Below the pieces are notes generated by a model. It was given only the letters and a program-made list of their open reading frames with translations. It was not told the origin of the DNA and searched no databases. From Halobacteriales archaeon QH_8_64_26 (GTDB taxonomy: Archaea; Halobacteriota; Halobacteria; Halobacteriales; Halococcaceae), in NCBI GenBank assembly GCA_003021725.1, contig PXRA01000061.1:22618-65046 (forward strand): 42,429 bases of DNA, read 5' to 3'. The position numbers and the translations under genes are program-made. This document shows positions 25,623 to 35,499 of the stretch, in pieces. The first letter of the stretch is position 1. Each line of letters begins with the position of its first letter.

Positions 25623-25982
25623 ATGCGCGTCGAGTGCCCCTACTGCGGGCTGGAAGTCGACGTCGCTGGCCTAGCGACCCACGTCGAATCCGAGGAAGGA
25701 GGGGGCCACGGACCACAGGATACCCTCCCGGTCGAGAACGTCGATAGCCCCTGGAACCTACGTCTCGATATATCAAGCGAGGACGCTCCCGAGACAACGG
25801 ACGAGGGAGTACCATCGGCCCAGGTCGTCGAGGAAAGCCTCAGAGGGGGCCGCTGTCCGAACTGCAAGCGCGGCGTCGTGGGACTGAAAGGCGGCGAGGG
25901 CTTTCTCTCGCGGGGCCGCAGACGAGTAGCCTGCCCGAACTGCGGATGGGAGAGCCCCGAATGGATCGAAGTCGATCGGTGA
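25623..25982 (+). CDS. small zinc-finger protein with two Cys-rich modules
   Basis: 119 residues. The N-terminus holds CPYC (5-8) followed by His20 and His29 in a HVESEEGGGHGPQ stretch, a C2H2-like finger common in small halophile proteins. The C-terminus holds CPNCKRG and, about 20 residues on, CPNCGW, a zinc ribbon. It may bind nucleic acid or protein; the target is unknown. A TATA-like CGTTTTCACC lies at 25590-25599, 27-30 nt upstream of the ATG. The GDPD gene starts 25 nt downstream in the same direction. Confidence 0.7.
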   Translation: MRVECPYCGLEVDVAGLATHVESEEGGGHGPQDTLPVENVDSPWNLRLDISSEDAPETTDEGVPSAQVVEESLRGGRCPNCKRGVVGLKGGEGFLSRGRRRVACPNCGWESPEWIEVDR

Positions 25983-26006
25983 GTCACGGGTTCACATGTA
26001 AATCAA

Positions 26007-27101
26007 ATGATCGAAACGAAGAGTAACCCGTCACAAAACACAATAGGACATCGGCTCTGGGCGTGGGTGATGGACCCGAACTCCGGGCGATCGGACGGTC
26101 GAGTATCGAGACGAACACTGCTAACGGGAGCGGGGGCGGCGGCCGGCGCGGCGACGCTCGGCACCGTTGCGACCGCGGGCGGCGGCGCTGGGGGTGGAGG
26201 CGAGGGAGAAAGCGGGGGCGAGGAGGAACCCACTGACACCGAGGGCGACGGAGACGGGGGGTTCGTCGAGAACAACCCCCCGATCGTGATCGGTCACCGG
26301 GGTTTCGCAGGCGTTTACCCCGAGAACACCGTCGCCGCCGCGGTCGGCGCTGGTCTCGCCGGCGCGGACGCCATCGAGATCGACGTCGTCCCGACCGCCA
26401 ATGGAACCGTCGTCGTCTTTCACGACGACCGCCTCTCCAGCCGTGAGAGCGGCGGCCTGACCGACACCGAAGGACTCGTCTGGGAGACCGATACTGAAAC
26501 CGTGCTCGACGCGGAGGTACTCGATAGCGACGAGACGGTACCCACCCTCGAAGAGCTACTCGAAGCGATCCCCGCCGGTCTCGGGGTCAACATCGAACTC
26601 AAAAATCCCGGTAGCTCGGAGGTGATCGTGAGCGAGGACTTCGAGGGCGAGACGCTCGCGACCCAAAAGGACCTCTGGCGGCCGTTCGTCGGCCGCGTGC
26701 TCGATATCGCCGCGGAGTTCGAGAACGAGGTCCTGGTGTCGTCCTTCAGCAAGGCGGCGATCGCCGTGACGAGGGAACACGATAGCTCGATACCGGTCGC
26801 GTATCTCCTCTGGGACTCGATCGAGCGCGGCCTGGAGATCGCCCGCGAGTACGACACCGAGGCGATCCACCCGCCCTACGACATGGTCCAGGGGTCGCCG
26901 TTTTTCAGTGATGGTGTCTACCTAGAGGAGCCGGGCTACGGCGATATCGACCTCGTCGATGTCGCCCACGAGGAAGGCCGGGAGGTGAACGTCTACACGC
27001 TCGGGACCTGGTATCAGGCCGAACAACTCGCGGCAACTGGTGTCGACGGCCTCATCAACGACTACCCGGGGCTGCTGAACGCGAGCGACCCCGAGAACTG
27101 A
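26007..27101 (+). CDS. Tat-exported glycerophosphodiester phosphodiesterase
   Basis: 364 residues. The twin-arginine motif SRRTLLTG (34-41) and an Ala/Gly core mark a Tat signal; a Gly/Glu/Asp-rich spacer follows to about residue 88. The GDPD domain shows GHRGFAG (96-102), PENT (105-108), EIDV (124-127) and FHDD (138-141), the metal and acid/base residues of the family. It splits glycerophosphodiesters into glycerol 3-phosphate (or 1-phosphate in archaea) and an alcohol, outside the cell. The N-region before RR is long from ATG 26007; ATG 26070 would give a more usual Tat peptide and may be the true start. Confidence 0.88.
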   Translation: MIETKSNPSQNTIGHRLWAWVMDPNSGRSDGRVSRRTLLTGAGAAAGAATLGTVATAGGGAGGGGEGESGGEEEPTDTEGDGDGGFVENNPPIVIGHRGFAGVYPENTVAAAVGAGLAGADAIEIDVVPTANGTVVVFHDDRLSSRESGGLTDTEGLVWETDTETVLDAEVLDSDETVPTLEELLEAIPAGLGVNIELKNPGSSEVIVSEDFEGETLATQKDLWRPFVGRVLDIAAEFENEVLVSSFSKAAIAVTREHDSSIPVAYLLWDSIERGLEIAREYDTEAIHPPYDMVQGSPFFSDGVYLEEPGYGDIDLVDVAHEEGREVNVYTLGTWYQAEQLAATGVDGLINDYPGLLNASDPEN

Positions 27102-27160
27102 GACGATCGAGAGAGGCATCGTGCAGCGAAGCAGTGATCGAGCGTCGATTCCGGTGGCGG

Positions 27161-27814
27161 TTAGCGGGCGGCGGCGGCGACGCGTTCCTGTTCTTCCTTC
27201 TGGTTGATCGCATAGACCTGCATGTCGTAGTTCGCCGTCCCCATGAGTTCCTCGGCGAGGGCGTCGGCGGCGTCGACCGGGGCCTTGAAGGAGTTGTTGT
27301 AGACGCCCCGCGCGATGAAGCCAAGGGCCTGATCGACGCGGCGTTGGGGGGCGACGTCGACGGCCTGGGGGACCGAGATACCGCCGTATTTCAGTCGGAC
27401 CGTCTCTTCACGCGGCGCGGCGTTCTCGACGGCACGCACGAGGACCTGTATCGGGTTCTCGTCGGTGCGTTCGTGAATCGTCTCGAATGCCTCGCGAACG
27501 AGCCGAGTGGTCTGTTGTTTCTTGCCCGTGTTCTCGTCGGTCTGCATGAGCCGATTGATCAGGCGCTCGACGACCGAGACCTCGCTCTTCTGAAACTGCT
27601 TGCCGGCGTGTCGGCCCATAGTATGAGCGATCGGCGTCACCGTCAGGTAACGCTTGGTGCTCGGGTCCTGGTACTCCAGCTCGCCGATCTCCCAGGTACC
27701 AAACAGTTTCGCGGAACGAGCGGTTTCCGGATCGACCGGCGCGTCGGGTTCGGGAGCGTCGTCCTCGGGTCCGTCTTCCTCGGGCGTGTCGTCGGGGGTA
27801 TCCTCGGCACTCAT
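27161..27814 (-). CDS. rps7: 30S ribosomal protein S7
   Basis: 217 residues. Core S7 segments include RLINRLMQTDENTGKK, NPIQVLVRAVENAAPREET and the C-terminal helix NYDMQVYAINQKEE. An acidic extension of about 35 residues (Asp/Glu/Pro) precedes the core, as usual for halophiles. It binds the 3' domain of 16S rRNA. It starts 3 nt after the rps12 stop, so both share one message. Confidence 0.97.
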   Translation of the reverse strand: MSAEDTPDDTPEEDGPEDDAPEPDAPVDPETARSAKLFGTWEIGELEYQDPSTKRYLTVTPIAHTMGRHAGKQFQKSEVSVVERLINRLMQTDENTGKKQQTTRLVREAFETIHERTDENPIQVLVRAVENAAPREETVRLKYGGISVPQAVDVAPQRRVDQALGFIARGVYNNSFKAPVDAADALAEELMGTANYDMQVYAINQKEEQERVAAAAR

Positions 27815-27817
27815 GGA

Positions 27818-28246
27818 TTATCGCACCGGTTTCTCCGCGTTCCCGCGGACGAGTTCGATGAGTGAAACCCCATTAACCTTCTCGACCTTGTAGTTCACAC
27901 CGGAGAGATCGCCCATCGCCCGGCCCTTCGCGCCGCCGATCCCTGCAATAGTGACCTCGTCGTGCTCGTCGATAAAGGAGATCGCGCCGTCGCCGGGACA
28001 GAAGGCCGTGACCTGCTTGCCGTTTTTGATGAGTTGAACCCGCACGCACTTGCGGATCGCGGAGTTCGGTTGCTTGGCCTCGATACCTACCTTTTCGAGA
28101 ACGATACCGCGGCCCTGGGGCGCGCCCCCGAGGGGATCGGACTTCTCGCCCAGGCCGCGTGCTCGACGCGCGTACTCCGAGTCCGACCAGCGGCGTTGCT
28201 GGCGGTCCTTCTTGAGCTTGCGCCCTGCGTACTTGCCGTTAGCCAT
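27818..28246 (-). CDS. rps12: 30S ribosomal protein S12
   Basis: 142 residues. [20 protein letters not shown] is the conserved decoding-site loop of S12 and [16 protein letters not shown] follows. Start ATG 28246 ([20 protein letters not shown]) is the archaeal N-terminus; the longer open frame upstream runs over the promoter. A TATA box lies 30 nt upstream, so rps12-rps7 can be transcribed apart from the RNA polymerase genes. Confidence 0.97.
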   Translation of the reverse strand: MANGKYAGRKLKKDRQQRRWSDSEYARRARGLGEKSDPLGGAPQGRGIVLEKVGIEAKQPNSAIRKCVRVQLIKNGKQVTAFCPGDGAISFIDEHDEVTIAGIGGAKGRAMGDLSGVNYKVEKVNGVSLIELVRGNAEKPVR

Positions 28247-28271
28247 CGTTGGCTGTCGTACCTGACCCGGA

Positions 28272-28279
28272 CACTTAAG
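28272..28279 (-). promoter_or_regulatory. TATA box for rps12-rps7
   Basis: CTTAAGTG on the minus strand is centred about 30 nt before ATG 28246. Confidence 0.5.
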
Positions 28280-28385
28280 CGTCCCTCTTCGGCCGAGGCA
28301 GGCCCGATACGCGGGCGGTACGCGAGAAGCACGATCGAGACGAGGGTTAGGGTTCACTTCGATCGTCGGCAGTTCGTGCCGAGGG

Positions 28386-28460
28386 TCAGTCCCACGTGGC
28401 GTCCATCCCTCTCTTGACCGCGTTGGCGGTAACCTTTCCGTGTTCGGCCTGCCGTTTCAC
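28386..28460 (-). CDS. possible 24-residue ORF after the frameshifted membrane gene
   Basis: GTG 28460 opens one base after the stop of the preceding frame and runs to TGA 28386-28388. Nineteen of 24 third positions are G or C and second positions are G+C-poor, the coding pattern. GGAG lies 6 nt before the GTG. The product ([18 protein letters not shown] and MDATWD) is not a family I can name. It could be a tiny gene or the tail of a decayed one. Confidence 0.35.
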   Translation of the reverse strand: MKRQAEHGKVTANAVKRGMDATWD

Positions 28461-28461
28461 G

Positions 28462-28865
28462 TCACGCTCCTTCGGTCGTCTCCCCGTCCCTACGACGCTC
28501 TTTGGTTTCTTCCGGGAGGGTCGCGGCCTCCCCGGCGGCCTCGGTGACTCCTTCCGCGCTTGCTTCGAGCGCGTCGGCGGAGCGAGCGATCGTCTCCCGA
28601 CCGCGCTGGAGCCCCCGGGCGAGCGCGACTATCTGGAGCAAGGCCGTGAGCACGAACAGCGCGGAGGCGACTCCGAGAGCGCGTCGATCGCCGGCGAGGT
28701 ATCAGTGAGAGGGCTGAGAAGCCCCGAAAGAAGAAAGGCGACCACGACGCTGCGCACGGACCAGGAGTACGCTGGCGATCGCTCGCCGAACAGCAGTGAT
28801 TCGAGACCAGTGCCGACCCGTTCGAGGACTGAACTCTCATCCGTGTCTTCGCCGCGTACACTCAT
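28462..28865 (-). pseudogene. two-helix membrane protein gene with a 2-nt frameshift
   Basis: Two overlapping minus-strand frames make one protein. The first (start 28865, MSVRGEDTDESSVLERVG) runs through a membrane helix, SVRSVVVAFLLSGLLS, to SPAIDAL, then meets nonsense and TAG at 28629. The other frame continues as LGVASALFVLTALLQIVALA, a second helix, and ends in a helical Ala/Glu-rich tail at 28462. They join at CTCTCGG (28673-28679), as if TC were duplicated. It is either a broken gene or a sequencing error. Function unknown; it lies between nusA and rps12. Confidence 0.65.
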
Positions 28866-28955
28866 CGAGGAGTGCCCTTCTCGGCAACCGACGGAGGCGT
28901 ATTGATACGGGAAAGCGACCGCGGGCGATCGAAGCGTCTTCCGGGCGGGGTCAGT

Positions 28956-29423
28956 TCAGGCCAGTTGGATGTCGTCGATATCGAAGTGACGCTTCGCGAG
29001 TTGGCGGGCGGTCTCGATGTTGCGACCACTCTTTCCGATGGCGACACCGGTATCGGCGGGATCGACCTCGGCGTACGCGATCGTACTGTCGTTCTCGCTG
29101 ATGGTGACGTTATAGACCGCCGCGGGGGCGAGCGCGCTCGCGACGAACGCTTCGGCGGTATCGGCGTCCTCGACCAGTGCGATGTCGGCCCCGAGTTTCC
29201 GCTCGACGCTCCTTACAGTCCGCCCGTCGGGCCCGATCGCGCCAGCCATCTCCCCGGCTGGTACTAAGAAAACGAGCCGTTGGTCGTCCTCGTCGCCGTT
29301 CGAGTCGGCTCGGCTCCCCGCTTCGGCGGAATCGAACGCGAGACAGTCCGTGGCGCTCACGCCAGTCATCTCCTCGAAGGCCGCGATTCGCCGCCGAGCG
29401 TCGTCCGAGAGCGTGACCCGCAT
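28956..29423 (-). CDS. nusA: NusA-like transcription elongation/termination factor
   Basis: 155 residues, the length of archaeal NusA, which is made of two KH RNA-binding domains only. KH-type loops are visible: GAIGPDGRTVRSVERKLGAD (61-80) and GVAIGKSGRNIETARQLAK (126-144). It starts 9 nt after the rpoA2 stop and belongs to that operon, as in most archaea. An acidic stretch (GSRADSNGDEDD, about 36-47) interrupts the first half. Confidence 0.95.
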   Translation of the reverse strand: MRVTLSDDARRRIAAFEEMTGVSATDCLAFDSAEAGSRADSNGDEDDQRLVFLVPAGEMAGAIGPDGRTVRSVERKLGADIALVEDADTAEAFVASALAPAAVYNVTISENDSTIAYAEVDPADTGVAIGKSGRNIETARQLAKRHFDIDDIQLA

Positions 29424-29432
29424 GAGTCGATC

Positions 29433-30662
29433 TCAGTCGGCCCGGGCTTCCTCGCCGTCGCCCTCGCTCGCTTGGTCCTCGCGTCGCGCCGCGCCCATCC
29501 GGAGGTCGACGTCGCCGGTGCCGAGCTTGATCGGCTTGCCGACGATCACGTTCTCGGTCACGCCATTCAGGTCGTCGATCTCGCCATTAATAGCGGCGTC
29601 GAGCAGGTGATTGACCGTCACCTCGAAGGCCGCGCGGGCGAGTACCGAGTCCTTCGAGCCCGAAATCCCGTGCCGGCCGATCGACTGGATGGTGCCATCG
29701 TTGGTCATGATGTCCGCGACCAACATCAGGTGACGGACGTTTACGTCATCCAAGCCCTGTTCTTCGAGGGTGTTCATCGTCTCCTCGATGATCGTCTCGC
29801 GGGCGGCCTCGACACCCAGAACGCGATAGATCTCGTGGATGTTGTTACAGGTGGTCCGGGAGGCATCGACCCCTTCGATCTCCAAGGCGTCGCCGAAGGC
29901 CGACCCCTCAGTGTAGAGGACGAACTCCTCGCGCCCGGGGGCGAGCTGTTCTTTCCGGATAACCACCCGGTTTACGTCCTCGATGCCTTTGAACGTTACG
30001 TCGCGCAGTTCCTCGACCAGCCGGAAGAGGTCCCGGTAACTGGGTTCCTCGGGGCCGAACTCGATGGCCATGCCGTCCCGAGCGGTCGAGACACCCAAGG
30101 AATCCTCGATGATATCGGCGATCTCGATGGCGACCTCCTCGGTGTCCTCGGCGGTCGGCCACCGCTCGGCGAGAGTACCCTCGTTCAGATCGACGCGCAC
30201 GAGCATGTCCGCGACGTTCGTTGAGATGTCGCCGAGCGCGAGGATCTTGGTGGCCTCGATCGACCAGACCACCTCGTGGGCCTTCTCGCGGTCCTCGGCG
30301 TACTCGTCTTCGAGATGGACCGTCATCATCGGCGTATCGGGAGTCTTCCGGGCGTCGACGAGTTCGATGAGCCGGGGGAGACCCTGTGTGACGTCGATCT
30401 CCGCGACACCCGCGTAATGAAAGGTGTTCATCGTCATCTGAGTTCCGGGTTCACCGATCGACTGGGCACTGACGGTCCCGACGGGATCGAGCGGATCGAT
30501 CCGGGTATCGAGATACCGGCTCTCGACAGCGGCTGCGATCTCGCTTGCCTCCTTGGGGGTGACCTCCCGATCCTCGATCGTCCCGTAGACCTCCTCTTTG
30601 AGCCGGCGGGGCAGCCGGGTATCCTCGACGCTATCCTCTATTTCGGTCGTGATCTCAGTCAT
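29433..30662 (-). CDS. rpoA2: DNA-directed RNA polymerase subunit A''
   Basis: 409 residues, the C-terminal part of the split largest subunit. [22 protein letters not shown] (about 64-85) leads into the trigger loop region, and [15 protein letters not shown] follows. [19 protein letters not shown] near the end is the conserved clamp segment. The start overlaps the end of rpoA1 by 8 nt (30655-30662). An acidic tail ([11 protein letters not shown]) finishes the chain. Confidence 0.98.
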   Translation of the reverse strand: MTEITTEIEDSVEDTRLPRRLKEEVYGTIEDREVTPKEASEIAAAVESRYLDTRIDPLDPVGTVSAQSIGEPGTQMTMNTFHYAGVAEIDVTQGLPRLIELVDARKTPDTPMMTVHLEDEYAEDREKAHEVVWSIEATKILALGDISTNVADMLVRVDLNEGTLAERWPTAEDTEEVAIEIADIIEDSLGVSTARDGMAIEFGPEEPSYRDLFRLVEELRDVTFKGIEDVNRVVIRKEQLAPGREEFVLYTEGSAFGDALEIEGVDASRTTCNNIHEIYRVLGVEAARETIIEETMNTLEEQGLDDVNVRHLMLVADIMTNDGTIQSIGRHGISGSKDSVLARAAFEVTVNHLLDAAINGEIDDLNGVTENVIVGKPIKLGTGDVDLRMGAARREDQASEGDGEEARAD

Positions 30663-33621
30663 CGTCGTTCACCCCTCCCGTCGCGGCCTCGGCGGCCGGC
30701 GGCAAGTCGAGCCCCGCACTCCGGTCGTCGGCGCGCTCCGAGAGGTTCGTCGGCCGAGCGGCCGCGGCGACGGCCTCGCTCCCCTCGGCGTCGAATTCGG
30801 CTTCGACCACGCGGTCGGCGATCGCGTCGACGTCGATCGCGTTCTCCTCGCCGGAAGAAACCTGTACCGGCGAGGTGCCATCCTCGCCGAACTCGAATTG
30901 GACGACCGTATCGCGCGTATCCCGGACGGTGCCGTCGTACTGGGTCTCGAGTTCCGAGAGCGCGTTGATCAGGCGGCGCTGGAGATACCCCGACTTCGAG
31001 GTTCGCACCGCGGTATCGACCAATCCCTCGCGGCCACCCATCGCGTGGAAGAAGAACTCCTGGGGATCGAGACCCCCGCGGTAGGAGTGCTCGACGAAGC
31101 CATGGGCCTCCGCGGAGAGGTCGTTCGGTTCGTAGTGGCTGAGCGTCCGGTCCTCGTAGCCGCGATTGATCCGCTCGCCCCGCACCGCCTGCTGGCCGAC
31201 ACAGGCGGCCATCTGGGTGAGATTGAGCAGCGAGCCACGGGCCCCGGACTCGGCCATGATCACTGCAGGGTTGTCGTCGGCGAAGTGATCCTCCGCGATG
31301 TCACCAGCGGAGTCCCGAGCCTTGCCGAGCGTCTGCATGATCTTCATCTCTAAGGTCTCATCGACGGTTCTGCCGGGCAGACTCTCTAACTCGTCGGCCT
31401 CGTAGGTCGTGATGAGCTCCTCGACCCGATCGTAGGCGTTGTCGATCGCCTCGTCGATCTGTTCTTCGGCCGCTCCGGGGATCGACTCGTCGTCGATGCC
31501 GAGGCTGAACCCGAAGTGCATGATCGCCCGCATCGCGAGCGCGGCGACCTCGTTGATCAGTACGCGGGCGCGCGTGCTGCCGTCGGTCTTGATGACCCGA
31601 TCGACGACCTCGCCGCCGAAGGCCCCGACGGCGTCCTCGTCGATGGTGCCCTCGATCAACTGGCCGTCTTCGATTATCACCTCGTCGCCCGCCGAGGACG
31701 TGAACTCCAAGTCGAGGTCCTCGGGCAGGAGTTCCGAGAAGAGCGTCCGACCGCTCCAGTAGGCCTCACCGGTGTCGTTCTCGCCGTCGGCGGCGGGTAG
31801 TTCGTCGACCTGGGTGGCCCGCAACAGGTCGAGCGCCTGGGTCTTGTTGAACTGCGGGTTCCGATGGGTGAGTAGATAGGTTCCCGAAATGTGGTCCTGG
31901 ATCGCCCCGATGATATTTTCACCGAAGCGGGGGCTGAGGATCTGTTCTTGCACGCGCATTAGGACCCGTGCCTCCGCGCGGGCCTCCTCGTTTTGAAGTG
32001 CGTGCATGTTCATCTCGTCGCCGTCGAAGTCGGCGTTATAGGGCGGACAGACGGTCGTGTTGAGCCGGAAGGTGTGATAGGGCATCACGACTACCTCGTG
32101 GGCCATGATACTCATTCGGTGGAGCGATGGCTGGCGATTGAAGATCACGATGTCGCCGTCGACGAGGTGGCGATTGACCTCCCAGCCGGCCTGCACCTTC
32201 TCGGCTAACTCCTCACAGTTCTTCTCGGTCACCTTCAGCCGACGGCCGTCGGGCCGCTGGACGTAGTTCGCCCCGGGGTGGCCTACCGGCCCGTTCGAGA
32301 CGTACCGGCGAGCGTCCTCTAAGTTCTGTAGGTTGACGTTCATCGTCTGGGTCATCTCGCTCGCGACCCGTTCTGGAACGCCGACCTCGTTGAGCGAAAG
32401 GGTGGGGTCCGGCGAGATGACTGTCCGGGCCGAGAAGTTCACCCGCTTGCCCGACAGGCTTCCTCGGAAGCGACCTTCCTTGCCCTTGAGGCGCTGGGAG
32501 AGGGTCTTGAGCGGCCGACCGGAGCGGTGGCGGGCCGGTGGTGTCCCCGAGATCTCGTTGTCCATGAACGTCGTGACATGGTACTGCAACAGCTCCCAGA
32601 GGTCCTCGATGATCAGTTGGGGCGCGCCGGCCTCACGGTTTTCCATGAAGCGCTGGTTGATGCGGATGATATCGACTAACTTGTGTGTCAGGTCGTCCTC
32701 GGAGCGCTGCCCGTTATCGAGCGTGATCGAGGGCCGTGCGGTCACCGGTGGGACGGGTAGAACAGTAAGGACCATCCACTCCGGTCGGGAGCTCTCGGCG
32801 TCGATACCGAGTACTTCGAGGTCCTCGTTGGGGACGTCCTCGAACCAATCGCGGATGTCGGAGGGCATGAGCTTGTTCATGTCCTCCTCGGTCAGATCGA
32901 CGTCCAAGGCCTCCTCGATCGACTGTCTGTCCTCCGGTCGCGGGCGGAACTCACCCGAAAGGATCTCGTTGATCCGCGAGAGATCGATCCCGGTTTCCTC
33001 GGCGAGTTCCTGGGGCGAGGTAGCCCCAGTGTCCCCGCTTTCCTCGTCTCCGCTCCCGCCGGGTTGCATGGCCGCGGCCATCTTCTCGGGGTAATCGCCG
33101 ACCAAGACGTCCTGAACCTCGTAGTAGGTGGTCGGCTTCTCGTGTTTGACTTCGTACTGCTCGCTTGCACAGTAGGGACAGCGGTCGGTCTTTCGGGCCT
33201 GGCGGATCGCTGCTTTGAGTACGTCCTGGGGGTCCTCGCCGAGTTGCTGGGTGCGGACGAGCCGGCTTCTGAGTTCGTCCATGCCCTCCTCGGTGAGAAG
33301 CAGTCGCGAACACTCCCGACAGGTGCCCCTGAGGAGACGACGCATCAGCTTCGCGAAGCCGACATGGATCACCGGCGCAGCGAGTTCGATGTGTCCGAAG
33401 TGACCGTTACACGACCCCGAGTGTTTCCCGCAGGTCCGACACTCCAATCCAGGGTCGATGACCCCGAGGCGAGGGTCCATCAACCCCATATCGATAGGGT
33501 AGCCGTCGTCGTCGTAGGTGTCGGCGGTGATGATCTTCGTCGCGCTGATCTCGCGGTACGTCTCCGGGTCCATCAGCCCGAAACTGACGGAACCGATCTC
33601 TTTCGGCGTTTGATCTGACAT
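30655..33621 (-). CDS. rpoA1: DNA-directed RNA polymerase subunit A'
   Basis: 988 residues. N-terminal zinc sites are CRTC-x6-C-x2-H (61-75) and CRECSRL plus [19 protein letters not shown] carries the three catalytic aspartates that hold Mg. The protein is longer than in other archaea because of an insert of about 65 residues (181-245) before [10 protein letters not shown]; part of it looks like an XRE helix-turn-helix ([20 protein letters not shown]). The C-terminus also has an Ala-rich tail. It forms the active site with B'. It lies 51 nt after rpoB1. Confidence 0.98.
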   Translation of the reverse strand: MSDQTPKEIGSVSFGLMDPETYREISATKIITADTYDDDGYPIDMGLMDPRLGVIDPGLECRTCGKHSGSCNGHFGHIELAAPVIHVGFAKLMRRLLRGTCRECSRLLLTEEGMDELRSRLVRTQQLGEDPQDVLKAAIRQARKTDRCPYCASEQYEVKHEKPTTYYEVQDVLVGDYPEKMAAAMQPGGSGDEESGDTGATSPQELAEETGIDLSRINEILSGEFRPRPEDRQSIEEALDVDLTEEDMNKLMPSDIRDWFEDVPNEDLEVLGIDAESSRPEWMVLTVLPVPPVTARPSITLDNGQRSEDDLTHKLVDIIRINQRFMENREAGAPQLIIEDLWELLQYHVTTFMDNEISGTPPARHRSGRPLKTLSQRLKGKEGRFRGSLSGKRVNFSARTVISPDPTLSLNEVGVPERVASEMTQTMNVNLQNLEDARRYVSNGPVGHPGANYVQRPDGRRLKVTEKNCEELAEKVQAGWEVNRHLVDGDIVIFNRQPSLHRMSIMAHEVVVMPYHTFRLNTTVCPPYNADFDGDEMNMHALQNEEARAEARVLMRVQEQILSPRFGENIIGAIQDHISGTYLLTHRNPQFNKTQALDLLRATQVDELPAADGENDTGEAYWSGRTLFSELLPEDLDLEFTSSAGDEVIIEDGQLIEGTIDEDAVGAFGGEVVDRVIKTDGSTRARVLINEVAALAMRAIMHFGFSLGIDDESIPGAAEEQIDEAIDNAYDRVEELITTYEADELESLPGRTVDETLEMKIMQTLGKARDSAGDIAEDHFADDNPAVIMAESGARGSLLNLTQMAACVGQQAVRGERINRGYEDRTLSHYEPNDLSAEAHGFVEHSYRGGLDPQEFFFHAMGGREGLVDTAVRTSKSGYLQRRLINALSELETQYDGTVRDTRDTVVQFEFGEDGTSPVQVSSGEENAIDVDAIADRVVEAEFDAEGSEAVAAAARPTNLSERADDRSAGLDLPPAAEAATGGVNDDD

Positions 33622-33628
33622 GATGTGT

Positions 33629-33653
33629 GGGTAGTGTGGTAGGGGGTAGTGTG
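33629..33653. repeat. 10-bp direct repeat in the rpoB1-rpoA1 spacer
   Basis: GGGTAGTGTG occurs at 33629-33638 and 33644-33653 (plus strand), filling half of the 51-nt spacer. On the transcript it reads as CACACTACCC twice, just before the rpoA1 start. No role is known. Confidence 0.5.
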
Positions 33654-33672
33654 TTCTCGAAACCGACAGGGG

Positions 33673-35499
33673 TTAGACCGCGTCCTCCAGATCCAGGCGA
33701 GGCTTGATGCCCAGAGCCATCATCTCGTCGAGCAGGAGCTTGAACGCATAACTCATCTCGACTTCGTGAATATCGCTCTCCTCGCCCGATACCGGGTCGT
33801 ACACCCGGCGTTGGTCGATGTCCTCGGTCGCGACCATCCCGCTATCGGCACTCACGTGGACGTTCACGCGATCGGACTCGTCGAGCAGGCGTTCTTTGAG
33901 CGTGAGTGCTGCGCCGTGCCCGATCAATACATCTCGTTCCATCTCGCCGACCCGGAGGCCGCCCTCCCGGGCGCGGCCCTCGGTCGGCTGGCGGGTAAGG
34001 ACCTGCACCGGGCCACGCGAGCGGGCGTGGATCTTGTTCGAGACGATGTGATAGAGCTTCTGATAGAAGATCGTTCCGACGAAGATGTCCGCGTCGATCT
34101 TCTCGCCGGAGATCCCCGAGTACATCGTCTCCTTGCCCGAGGAATCGAAGCCGTGGTCCTCCAAGTCCTCCCGAAGTTCCTCTTCGTTCTCCCCGGAGAA
34201 GGCAGTGCCATCCACTCGGCTCCCGCGCAGCGAGCCCACCTTCCCGCCGAGCATCTCCAAAACGTGGCCGACGGTCATTCGCGAGGGCAGCGCGTGGGGG
34301 TTGATCACGAGGTCGGGCACGACGCCCCCCTCGGTGAAGGGCATGTCCTCCTGGGGTGCGATGTGGCCGATGACGCCTTTCTGGCCGTGCCGGGAGGCGA
34401 ACTTATCGCCGAGTTCGGGGATGCGCTCGTCCCGAACCGAGACCTTAGACAGTTTCGAGCCGTCCTCGCCTTCCATCAGCGTGATCGTATCGACAACACC
34501 CGACTCGCCCGAGCGCATCGTTACGCTCGTCTCCCGGCGCTTTTGGGGGCTAAGGCCGCCCATGTCATCGGGTTCTTCGAGGAACCGTGGGGGCGAGGTC
34601 TTCCCGAGCAGCACGTCGTTTTCGCCGACGACCGTCTCGGGGTTGACGAGGCCGTCCTCGTCGAGGTGGGTGTAGGCCTCCTCGCCGCGAGCATTGCGGG
34701 TCTCGTCGTCGGGGATCTCGAAACGATCCTCCTGGCCGCCGGGATACCGGCGTTCCTCGCCCTCGTAGGTCCGGAAGAAGTGCGATCGGGCGAGCGCGCG
34801 GTCAACTGATCCCTCGTTCATGACCAGGGCGTCCTCGATGTTGAACCCCTCGTAGCTCATCACGGCGACGACGAAATTCTGGGCGGCGGGACGGTCGTCG
34901 TAGCCGATCTGTTCGGTGGTCTGGGTCTTGACCATCGAGAGCTGCGGGTAGTGCAGTAGATGCTGGCGCGTATCGGGCCGGATGCGGTAGTTCGCCGAGG
35001 GCAGTCCAAGGGACTGTTTGATCATCCCCGCACCCATCGTAATCCGGGGGGAGGCGTTGTGCTCGGGATAGGGGATCATCCCCGCGCCGATCCCGAAGAT
35101 GAGCTGGGAGTCGATCTCCAAGTGAGTGTGATCGTCCGTGACTTCGGTCTCGTCGGCCGCGACTAAGATGTCTTCCTCCTCCTCGGCGTCGATGAACTCG
35201 ACGTAGCCCCGATCGACGAGATCCGAAAAGTCCATTTCGCCGTTCGCGACGGCTTCGGCGTCCTCGTCGGACAGGAGTACCTCGCCTTCTTCGACGATCA
35301 ACAGCGGGCGGCGGGCCCGACCGGCGTCGGCGTTGACGATCACCTCCTCGGTGCGCTCCTTGACCGAGACGTTTACCGACGGCGAGACGTCCCCGCGCCG
35401 CCGGGCTTCCCGTACCTGGTCCGCGAGTTCGGTCGGGCTCGGGTGTGTGCCGATCAGACTACCGTTGACGTAGACTTTCGCTTCGCGTCCCTGACTCAT
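33673..35499 (-). CDS. rpoB1: DNA-directed RNA polymerase subunit B'
   Basis: 608 residues, the C-terminal part of the split second subunit. Conserved segments include [19 protein letters not shown] (about 224-242), [25 protein letters not shown] (fork and hybrid-binding region) and [14 protein letters not shown]. The C-terminal CxxC zinc site of many archaeal B' subunits is not evident; the end reads [21 protein letters not shown]. The start ATG 35499 overlaps the stop of a small upstream ORF as ATGA. Confidence 0.97.
   Translation of the reverse strand: MSQGREAKVYVNGSLIGTHPSPTELADQVREARRRGDVSPSVNVSVKERTEEVIVNADAGRARRPLLIVEEGEVLLSDEDAEAVANGEMDFSDLVDRGYVEFIDAEEEEDILVAADETEVTDDHTHLEIDSQLIFGIGAGMIPYPEHNASPRITMGAGMIKQSLGLPSANYRIRPDTRQHLLHYPQLSMVKTQTTEQIGYDDRPAAQNFVVAVMSYEGFNIEDALVMNEGSVDRALARSHFFRTYEGEERRYPGGQEDRFEIPDDETRNARGEEAYTHLDEDGLVNPETVVGENDVLLGKTSPPRFLEEPDDMGGLSPQKRRETSVTMRSGESGVVDTITLMEGEDGSKLSKVSVRDERIPELGDKFASRHGQKGVIGHIAPQEDMPFTEGGVVPDLVINPHALPSRMTVGHVLEMLGGKVGSLRGSRVDGTAFSGENEEELREDLEDHGFDSSGKETMYSGISGEKIDADIFVGTIFYQKLYHIVSNKIHARSRGPVQVLTRQPTEGRAREGGLRVGEMERDVLIGHGAALTLKERLLDESDRVNVHVSADSGMVATEDIDQRRVYDPVSGEESDIHEVEMSYAFKLLLDEMMALGIKPRLDLEDAV

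Noticed and set aside
28247-28357. 37-residue N-terminal extension of ribosomal protein S12
   Set aside because: The extension covers the rps12 promoter; [10 protein letters not shown] is the normal archaeal start.
28396-28905. Plus-strand 169-codon frame over the nusA-rps12 interval
   Set aside because: Codon positions fit the minus-strand membrane gene and the tiny ORF much better.
33673-35499. Frameshift or truncation in rpoB1
   Set aside because: Length and conserved segments fit a complete B' subunit; the frame is clean throughout.
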